Source of the DNA: Trinickia terrae
GTDB lineage: Bacteria > Pseudomonadota > Gammaproteobacteria > Burkholderiales > Burkholderiaceae
Assembly: GCF_005144415.1 (NCBI RefSeq)
Contig: NZ_SWJE01000020.1
Coordinates: 1-64,000, forward strand
DNA length: 64,000 bases
Direction of reading: 5' to 3'
The translations under genes and the position numbers were made by a program. This document shows, piece after piece, positions 58,529-64,000 of the stretch (the first letter of the stretch is position 1; each line of letters begins with the position of its first letter). A model generated the notes under the pieces. That model saw only the letters and a program-made list of their open reading frames with translations. It ran no database searches and was not told where the DNA came from.

Positions 58529-59920
58529 TTACAGCGAGCCGGCCGACGTGAGGGCCGGCTCGCGATCGCTAGAGCGTGGCGCGGCCTCATGCCCGGCGAC
58601 GGGCGCATCGGGCTCGTAGCCGTCGGTCAGCGTGTTCAGGAATGCGATGATGTCCTTGATCTCGGTCTCGTTCAGCGCGGGCTTGTCGCCCGGCTTGCGG
58701 TCGAACGGCGGGTCGGTGTTCAGGTTGGCCCAGTAGCGCTCGGGCAAGTCGTCGAACTTGCGGACCTTGCCCTTCACCACCGGATAGAACTTTTCCGGGT
58801 TGGTATCGCGCTCGGCATAAAAGCGCATCACCTCTTCGAGCGAGTGGTAGATCCCGTTGTGAAAGAACGTCTTGCGCAGCGCGACGTTGCGCAGCGTCGG
58901 CGTGCGGAACAACCCGCAATATTCGTCCCGGCCCTTCAGGTCGGTGCGCTCCGGGCCGCAGGCGCCCAGGTCGAAGAAACGCGGGTCCTGATTCACCTTC
59001 AGCGCGCGATTGCGCGGCACGCCGACGGCGATCAGGCCGAAATCGCTGAACTGCGGCGGCGAGCCGTCTCTCGCCGGCTTGCTCAGGTGGCAGCTCGCGC
59101 AGTTGCCCTTGCGCTCGTCGTCGAAAAGCTGCAAGCCACGCTGCTCGGCGGGCGTGAGCGTTGTGCGGCCGGCGAGGTACGCGTCGTATTTGCTCGTGTA
59201 CGGATAGAACGTCCCTGGCGTCTGCTCGAAAATGCCGATCGCTTCGAGCACGGCGTCGAAGGCGGCGCGGTCGTCGTCGAGGACATGTGCGCCGAATGCC
59301 GCGCGAAACGCGTCCGCATACGGCGCGGCCCTCACGGCGGACGCCACGTGCGCAGGAGAACTGTGCATCTCGAACGGCGACAAGAGCGGGATGCGGGCCT
59401 GCTCGGCTCCCGTATCGACGCGGCCGTCCCAGGTCAGGCCGCCGGTCGGGCCGTTGTCGATGCTTTCGTCGCCTTCGTCGTCGGAATCGTGGAAGTGCTC
59501 CGTGAAGGCCGGCACCGACTGCAGGTACTTGAGCGTCGGCACGGCGCGGAAACCGGGCTGGCGCATGTCGGCGCCGCCTAGCTGCACGTCGAGCGCATTC
59601 GGCGGCCCGAACGCATGCGCGGGGCTGTGGCAGGTCGCGCACGCCTGCTTGCCCGAGCCCGACAGCGACGGGTCGAAGAATAGCTGCTTGCCGAGCGCCG
59701 TCTTCTGTCGCACGGCCTCGTAGACCTGGGCGCGCGTTTGTCCGCCCGCTTGGCCATCCTTCGATGAAGTCGGCACGGACAGCCCGTCGGCAGCGCTCAT
59801 GGCTGAGCCAGGCGCATCGCAGGCAGCAAGACCGAAACACAGCAACGCCGCAGCAAGCGCGCCAGCTGGCCAGGCGAGCCTACGCGAAAGCCAAGCAGGA
59901 GAGCATCGGGGGAGTTTCAT
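58529..59920 (-). CDS. Di-heme cytochrome-c peroxidase / MauG-family lipoprotein
   Basis: 463 residues. A lipoprotein signal ends LAAC (Cys34). Two c-type heme motifs are present, CATCH (94-98) and CASCH (274-278), with ALGKQLFFDPSLSGSGKQACATCHSPAHAFG and FRTPTLRNVALRKTFFHNGIYHSLEEVMRFYAERD as in CcpA/MauG enzymes. It likely reduces peroxide or oxidises a partner in the periplasm. The tail after residue ~430 (PDAPVAGHEAAPRSSDREPA) is low-complexity. It is divergent from the AcpA-type phosphatase gene. Confidence 0.9.
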   Translation of the reverse strand: MKLPRCSPAWLSRRLAWPAGALAAALLCFGLAACDAPGSAMSAADGLSVPTSSKDGQAGGQTRAQVYEAVRQKTALGKQLFFDPSLSGSGKQACATCHSPAHAFGPPNALDVQLGGADMRQPGFRAVPTLKYLQSVPAFTEHFHDSDDEGDESIDNGPTGGLTWDGRVDTGAEQARIPLLSPFEMHSSPAHVASAVRAAPYADAFRAAFGAHVLDDDRAAFDAVLEAIGIFEQTPGTFYPYTSKYDAYLAGRTTLTPAEQRGLQLFDDERKGNCASCHLSKPARDGSPPQFSDFGLIAVGVPRNRALKVNQDPRFFDLGACGPERTDLKGRDEYCGLFRTPTLRNVALRKTFFHNGIYHSLEEVMRFYAERDTNPEKFYPVVKGKVRKFDDLPERYWANLNTDPPFDRKPGDKPALNETEIKDIIAFLNTLTDGYEPDAPVAGHEAAPRSSDREPALTSAGSL

Positions 59921-60137
59921 TTCAGCACGACCCAATCCGCGAAACCGGCAAGCATAGGCCATCCAAACGGCTGGCGGGCCACCTTGACGGCCCGCCGCAA
60001 CACGGCCGCCAGTATTGCATTCGCTTCCATGATTCTGTCAAATCACTTTGCCACACTGCACTGTCGTCAACGCGGCCGGCCACGCCCGCATCGAAAACAA
60101 CGAGGCCCCGGCTCCCACGTAAAGAGAGAGATCACGC

Positions 60138-61727
60138 ATGAACAACAAACGGATCGGCGCGACGCTGCTGGCGCTCGCAGCGGCAGCCACCTTCGCAGGC
60201 TGCACCAGCCCGAGCGCCACGAAGCCGACGTTGATGGACGTCAAGACGGTGGTCGTCATCTACGCCGAAAACCGCAGCTTCGACAATCTATACGGGCACT
60301 TCCCCGGGGCCAACGGCCTGCAGAACGTCACGGCCGCGAGCGCGCGGCAGCTCGACCGCAACGGCGCCGCGCTGCCGACGCTGCCGCCCGTCTGGAACGG
60401 CCTCACGCAAACGGGCCTGACGCCGGCCGTCACGCAGGCGATGACGGTCAGCCTGCCGAATGCGCCGTTCGCGATCAACGATCCGAACGGCTTCAACACG
60501 CCGCTGTCCACGACGACGCGCGACCTGTGGCACCGCTTCTACGAGAACCAGATGCAGATCGACGGCGGCAGGAACGACAAGTTCGCCGCCTGGGCCGACT
60601 CCGGCGGCCTCGTGATGGGCTACTACACGATGAACGAAGCGTCGCTGCCGCTCTGGAAGGTCGCGCAGAAGTACACGCTCGCCGACAACTTCTTCATGGG
60701 CGCATTCGGCGGCTCGTTCCTCAATCACCAGTGGCTCATCTGCGCGTGCACGCCGGTCTATCCGAACGCGGACAAGAGCCCGGCGGCCACTTCGATCTCG
60801 GCGGTCGAGGCGGACGGCGTCACGCTGAAAACCGCGCCCAACTCGCCGGCGTCGGCGCTCGGCGGCCCGCCGAAGTTCGTGAACGACGGCAACCTGACGC
60901 CCGATTTCTACGCGGTCAACACGATGCAGCCCGCGTATCAGCCGAGCGGCAACAAGCCGGCGGCGGGCGGCGACAAGGCCTACGCGGACCCGCAGACCCC
61001 GACCACGCTGCCGCCGCAGACCCAGACCCATATCGGCGACCTGCTCAACGACGCGCACGTCTCGTGGGCCTGGTACGGCGGCGCATGGGGCGACGCGCTG
61101 GCCGCGGCCCAAAGCGGCCAAGCGGGCGTGATCAACGGCAAGAACCTGACGGCGCCGAACTTCCAGCCGCATCACCAGCCGTTCAACTACTTCGCCGACC
61201 TCGCGCCGGGCACGCCGAACCGCGCGCAGCACCTGCGCGACGGCGGCCTCGACGGCGCGGAGTTCATCAAGGCGATCGACGCGGGCACGCTGCCGCAGGT
61301 CGCGTTCTACAAGCCGCAGGGCAACCTGAACGAGCACGCGGGCTATACCGACGTCGCCTCGGGTGACCGCCACATCGCGGACCTGATCGCGCACCTGGAA
61401 AAGAGCCCACAGTGGAACAACATGGTCGTGATCGTCACCTACGACGAGAACGGCGGGTTCTGGGACCACGCCGCGCCGCCGAAGGCCGACCGCTGGGGGC
61501 CGGGCTCGCGGGTTCCGGCGCTCGTGATCTCGCCGTTCGCGAAGCAGGGGTACGTCGATCACACGCAGTACGACACGACGTCGATCCTGCGCTTCGTCAC
61601 GCGGCGCTTCGCGCTGCCGGAGCTGCCCGGCCTCGTGGTGCGTGACAAAGCGCTGGCCGCGAACGGCCAGAAGCCGATGGGCGACCTGACGAACGCGCTC
61701 GATCTCAGAAGCGGCGCAGCGGAGTAA
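60138..61727 (+). CDS. AcpA-type acid phosphatase / phosphoesterase lipoprotein
   Basis: 529 residues of the phosphoesterase (phospholipase C/AcpA) family. The lipobox is FAGC (Cys22). The metal/nucleophile region is TVVVIYAENRSFDNLYGHFPGANGL, and the second site is VIVTYDENGGFWDHAAPPKADRWGPGSRVPALVISPFAKQGYVDHTQYDTTSILRFV. It probably hydrolyses phosphomonoesters or phospholipid headgroups at the cell envelope. The start is supported by GAGAGAG upstream. It has its own terminator and is divergent from the MauG-like gene. Confidence 0.9.
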   Translation: MNNKRIGATLLALAAAATFAGCTSPSATKPTLMDVKTVVVIYAENRSFDNLYGHFPGANGLQNVTAASARQLDRNGAALPTLPPVWNGLTQTGLTPAVTQAMTVSLPNAPFAINDPNGFNTPLSTTTRDLWHRFYENQMQIDGGRNDKFAAWADSGGLVMGYYTMNEASLPLWKVAQKYTLADNFFMGAFGGSFLNHQWLICACTPVYPNADKSPAATSISAVEADGVTLKTAPNSPASALGGPPKFVNDGNLTPDFYAVNTMQPAYQPSGNKPAAGGDKAYADPQTPTTLPPQTQTHIGDLLNDAHVSWAWYGGAWGDALAAAQSGQAGVINGKNLTAPNFQPHHQPFNYFADLAPGTPNRAQHLRDGGLDGAEFIKAIDAGTLPQVAFYKPQGNLNEHAGYTDVASGDRHIADLIAHLEKSPQWNNMVVIVTYDENGGFWDHAAPPKADRWGPGSRVPALVISPFAKQGYVDHTQYDTTSILRFVTRRFALPELPGLVVRDKALAANGQKPMGDLTNALDLRSGAAE

Positions 61728-61753
61728 GCCGGCGTTGCATCAGGCGCGATGCA

Positions 61754-61783
61754 AAAGGGGCAGCCGAGGCTGCCCCTTTCTCA
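61754..61783 (+). terminator. Rho-independent terminator of the AcpA-type gene
   Basis: An 11-bp perfect stem (61754-61764 / 61769-61779, core GGGGCAGC / GCTGCCCC) with a 4-base loop, followed by a short T-tract TTCTCATT. It is 27 bases after the stop. Confidence 0.85.
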
Positions 61784-61895
61784 TTGGCTCTGCGAGGAAT
61801 GACGCCAATGCCCGCTGTGCCCGGCGCCGCCCATGTCAAAATCGCGCCTTCGCCGCCGCCCCAGGCGCGGCAAAACATCGAAACAAGGAATCGTC

Positions 61896-62165
61896 ATGGA
61901 TATCGACAAGCAGCTCGCAGCCCTAACCACGTCGGAATTGCAGACCGCCGGCGCCAGCCAGGCGACGGCCATCGCGCTCAGCGTCGTGCTGCGGCACTTG
62001 AACTCGCCCGAACTCGCGAAGCTGCTCTCAACGGCGTTCGAGAATCACCAGGCGACGATGCTGCAACGACCCTGGCCGGAGCAGATGCTGCAATCGTTCG
62101 AGGCGACCCGGCGCTTTCTGGAGGGTGCGGCCCAGCCGGGCGCGGGAACGGATAAGCAGAACTGA
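61896..62165 (+). CDS. Small conserved-looking protein, unknown function
   Basis: 89 residues, soluble and largely helical (MDIDKQLAALTTSELQTAG, then two amphipathic helices and a disordered tail). No motif or family is recognised. AAGGA 6 bases before the ATG supports the start. It is monocistronic between a terminator and the convergent tRNA-Arg. Confidence 0.7.
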   Translation: MDIDKQLAALTTSELQTAGASQATAIALSVVLRHLNSPELAKLLSTAFENHQATMLQRPWPEQMLQSFEATRRFLEGAAQPGAGTDKQN

Positions 62166-62177
62166 GAGGAAATGGAG

Positions 62178-62252
62178 TGGCCCCCCCACGAGGAATCGAA
62201 CCTCGATTTCAGGTTTAGAAGACCCGTGTTCTATCCGTTGAACTATGGGGAG
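62178..62252 (-). tRNA. tRNA-Arg, anticodon UCU (reads AGA/AGG)
   Basis: 75 bases including an encoded CCA (62178-62180). The cloverleaf: acceptor 62252-62246 pairs with 62188-62182, the T-arm is CGAGG-TTCGAAT-CCTCG, and the anticodon stem CGGGT/ACCTG encloses the 7-base loop CTTCTAA with anticodon TCT. A candidate -10 TAAAAT lies ~12 bases upstream of the 5' end on the minus strand (62269-62264). Confidence 0.95.
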
Positions 62253-62263
62253 GCGAAACTGAA

Positions 62264-62269
62264 ATTTTA
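62264..62269 (-). promoter_or_regulatory. Candidate -10 element of the tRNA-Arg gene
   Basis: TAAAAT on the minus strand, five of six matches to TATAAT, ~12 bases from the mature 5' end. No -35 could be assigned with confidence. Confidence 0.35.
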
Positions 62270-62367
62270 AAGCGGACCGGACATTTGCACCGGGGGCCGC
62301 GATTATAACCGATCCCCCGCCCGGCCCGCGGCGGCCCGCGCAAAGGGCGAACCGCCGGACGCAGCGC

Positions 62368-63198
62368 TTACGCGGGTTGCGCGTGCAGCATGAACCATCC
62401 GAAGCACAGTGCGCCCGCGGCGATGCAGTAGATGCCGAACGTCGCCAGCCGGCCACGGCCTTCGAAATAACGCATCAGGAAGCGCACGCTCAGATAGGCG
62501 GCAATGGCGGTCAGCACGCCGCCGAGGATCGCATCGGCAAGCTGCGAGGGCGCGTGAAAGAGCTTCGGCACCTCGAGCAGGCCCGCCGCGAAAATGATGG
62601 GCGTGCCGAGCAGGAACGCGAATTCGGCGGACCTCTCGGCGGTCAGCCCCGCTGCGTTGCCGGCGATCATCGTGAGGCCGCTGCGCGAAAAGCCCGGAAT
62701 CAGCGCGCCGACCTGCGCGAGGCCAACCAGGAACGCCTGCTTGAACGTGAGCCTTTCCGGCGCTTGATTCGCACGCGCACGTTGCAAGCGGTCGCCAAGC
62801 CACAGCAGCACGCCGTTGACGACCAGCGCCAGCGCGACGATGCGCAGATCATGGAAGATCCGCTCGAGGCGCTTTTCGAGGATCAGGCCGACGAGCCCGG
62901 CCGGTATCGTGCCGATGATGAGCGCCCACATCATGTGGCCGTCGTCGCTGCGGCGTCCGGCGAAGGTGCCGAACCAGCCGCCGATCAGCGCGATCCAGCG
63001 CTTGCGGAAGTACCACAGCAGCGCAAACGCGGTGCCCAGGTGCAGCGCGACGAGAAACGGCAGCAGTTGGGGCGCGTGCTTGTCGATGTGCATGCCGAAC
63101 AGCGCGGGGGCGAGCAACGTATGTCCGAGGCTGCTGACGGGGAACAGTTCCGTGACGCCCTGCAGCACGCTCAAGAAGATCAAAAACCAGAGACTCAC
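62368..63198 (-). CDS. uppP: Undecaprenyl-diphosphatase
   Basis: A 276-residue membrane enzyme that recycles the bactoprenol carrier for peptidoglycan and confers bacitracin tolerance. [14 protein letters not shown] (residues 13-26) supplies the Q/E-xxx-E motif (Gln13, Glu17), and PGFSRSGLT (168-176) is the second signature. About eight transmembrane helices. The start is GTG at 63198 with AAGGA 8 bases upstream. The upstream in-frame stretch to ~63447 is leader sequence, not protein. Confidence 0.95.
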   Translation of the reverse strand: MSLWFLIFLSVLQGVTELFPVSSLGHTLLAPALFGMHIDKHAPQLLPFLVALHLGTAFALLWYFRKRWIALIGGWFGTFAGRRSDDGHMMWALIIGTIPAGLVGLILEKRLERIFHDLRIVALALVVNGVLLWLGDRLQRARANQAPERLTFKQAFLVGLAQVGALIPGFSRSGLTMIAGNAAGLTAERSAEFAFLLGTPIIFAAGLLEVPKLFHAPSQLADAILGGVLTAIAAYLSVRFLMRYFEGRGRLATFGIYCIAAGALCFGWFMLHAQPA

Positions 63199-63520
63199 GC
63201 GTCGGTCCTTTTCGGTGGGAAGGTTGCAAAAGCGAGACGCGGACGGGTGAAGCCAGCGCCCGGCGGCGCACCCGATTATGCCTACCGGAAACCGGCACGC
63301 CAAGTTTTCAGGATTTTTTTGCGGCAGTGCGACAGCGCTCGGCTGCGCAAAAAAGGAGAAAAAAATCGAACCAGCGGTGGCCGAACGCAGGGACGCGGGC
63401 GGCGCAAGCCGCGGGGAGAGGCGGAAGAGGGAAACGCAGGCGGGCAAGCGCCCGGCCTGCCGGGCTAGGGCCTGTTCACACTAATAACAGGCTTGCGAAC
63501 GGGCGAGCCGCCACGCGTCG
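63199..63520. other. Intergenic region upstream of uppP
   Basis: 322 bases without a supported gene; open frames here lack ribosome-binding sites and family features. It contains a hairpin GCCTGTT (63470-63476) / AACAGGC (63486-63492) beginning GGGCCTGTTCACACTAATAA, which sits 29 bases beyond the small membrane peptide's stop. No T-tract follows the hairpin. Confidence 0.6.
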
Positions 63521-63607
63521 TTATCGAGCGAGCTTGTAGAAGAAAACGACCGTACTGCCGGCGAACATGCCAAACAGCGCTAGACCCATTGCCATGGCGA
63601 GATCCAT
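63521..63607 (-). CDS. 28-residue single-helix membrane peptide
   Basis: A micropeptide MDLAMAMGLALFGMFAGSTV...KLAR: one continuous hydrophobic helix (about residues 5-23) and a basic C-terminus. It is supported by an almost perfect ribosome-binding site (AAGGAGG, 4 bases before the ATG) and by the clean stop. No family is recognised. It stands alone between uppP and the epimerase gene. Confidence 0.6.
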   Translation of the reverse strand: MDLAMAMGLALFGMFAGSTVVFFYKLAR

Positions 63608-63762
63608 GCGTCCTCCTTCCCTTTGAAAGTGACAGGCTCGGCGGCGAGAAAATGCCAGCCCAGAGTGGGCATTATCCGCAACGCATTCTGTCGCGACACC
63701 CGCAGTTTCCCGATCAAGGGTTTCTCCGTAACATAGGGCGTCGCAAAATCGGCCTGTCGACA

Positions 63763-63791
63763 TTTTTATCTTTTTTTCTCTTTTTTTGTTC
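63763..63791. other. T-rich tract upstream of the aldose-1-epimerase gene
   Basis: A ~28-base stretch made almost entirely of T on the plus strand (two runs of seven T), unlike the surrounding GC-rich DNA. It lies ~40 bases before the epimerase start; it could be an A/T-rich promoter element or a remnant terminator without a stem. Confidence 0.4.
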
Positions 63792-63830
63792 CACGCCGCC
63801 CTTACGCGGCCTTACCCGATCCACTCGACC

Positions 63831-64000
63831 ATGCCTCAATTCCAGCAGCAGGACATCCTCGAAATCGCGCAAGGCGAGGCGCTCTTGCGCATCGCGCCCC
63901 AGGCCGGCGGCCGGCTGCTGTCCTGGCACATCGGCGGCGAGCCGGTCATCCATTGGCCCGACGCTCCCGACTGGAGCCAGCCGGCCCGGATCCGCGGCGG
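63831..64000 (+). CDS. Aldose 1-epimerase family protein, N-terminal part (3' end outside window)
   Basis: 57 codons visible, cut by the window edge. The product starts MPQFQQQDILEIAQGEALLRIAPQAGGRLLSWHIGGEPVIHWP, matching the N-terminal strand of GalM-type epimerases (GGRLLSW and the following Arg-Gly-Gly near the end). It interconverts alpha and beta anomers of hexoses. The catalytic His and Glu lie outside the window, so the call rests on the N-terminus only. Confidence 0.8.
   Translation, partial: MPQFQQQDILEIAQGEALLRIAPQAGGRLLSWHIGGEPVIHWPDAPDWSQPARIRG

Noticed and set aside
63469-63492. GGGCCTGTTCACACTAATAA... as an insertion-sequence end.
   Set aside because: There is no transposase, no second terminal repeat and no target duplication; it is simply a hairpin in a non-coding gap.
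63208-63520. Short plus-strand open frames upstream of uppP.
   Set aside because: They are Arg/Lys/Ala-rich, lack a ribosome-binding site, and show no protein-like segment pattern.

Overview
The window is about 64 kb of GC-rich, tightly packed chromosome from a beta-proteobacterium. The most likely source is a member of the Burkholderiaceae (Burkholderia, Paraburkholderia, Trinickia or a close relative). The evidence is base composition, the valS-galU pairing, the beta-proteobacterial YihY-WrbA-DUF2069 block, the IolC-DUF2090 fusion, and the many housekeeping genes (aroC, uvrD, valS, galU, alaS, glnS, uppP, one tRNA-Arg). No phage, plasmid, intact insertion sequence or CRISPR array was seen, so this looks like core chromosome with a few accessory metabolic and transport islands.

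Layout. 1-8.7 kb: the tail of an ETF-ubiquinone oxidoreductase gene, aroC, an MFS-PlsC fusion for lysophospholipid handling, a CBS-domain protein, metY with an overlapping hydrolase, a DUF962 protein and a YihY membrane protein. 8.7-12.2 kb: wrbA, a DUF2069 protein, an FAD-linked 2-hydroxyacid oxidase, a metallophosphoesterase and a 50-residue membrane peptide. 12.4-18.4 kb: a LysR regulator divergent from an outer-membrane lipoprotein / FUSC / DUF1656 / HlyD efflux operon of the AaeXAB type, with an inverted repeat in the AT-rich divergent promoter. 18.5-24.8 kb: a chemotaxis receptor, a fosmidomycin-resistance-type MFS exporter, prpE and a nucleosidase gene coupled to uvrD. 27.4-32.6 kb: valS, galU, a small outer-membrane beta-barrel and a TusA-like protein.

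32.8-45.1 kb: a myo-inositol catabolic locus. On the minus strand, an RpiR-type regulator, iolG and a second Gfo/Idh/MocA dehydrogenase overlap or lie close together. On the plus strand run a sugar-type ABC importer (binding protein, permease, single-domain ATPase) and then iolC(-DUF2090), iolD, iolE and iolB. The intergenic region carries a perfect TGGAA-N6-TTCCA palindrome placed to control both directions. A 13-bp-stem hairpin separates the binding-protein gene from the permease gene. iolA is not in the window.

45.2-50.6 kb: a livFGMH-type ABC importer cluster without a binding protein, whose LivF subunit has Arg in place of the Walker A Lys. It sits beside a hotdog thioesterase and an iron-dependent alcohol dehydrogenase. 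50.6-64 kb: two Nudix hydrolases, alaS, an RBBP9-type hydrolase, glnS, a glutamate/aspartate-type binding protein, a 17-kDa-antigen-like protein, a di-heme MauG/CcpA lipoprotein divergent from an AcpA-type acid phosphatase lipoprotein, a small unknown protein, tRNA-Arg(UCU), uppP, a 28-residue membrane peptide and the start of an aldose-1-epimerase gene.

Nothing here is demonstrably a new biological system. The most unusual items are the LivF Walker A substitution in an orphan transporter cluster, the well-formed regulatory architecture of the inositol locus, the 28- and 50-residue membrane peptides, and short repeated intergenic elements. All start choices and functions are read from sequence without database searches.
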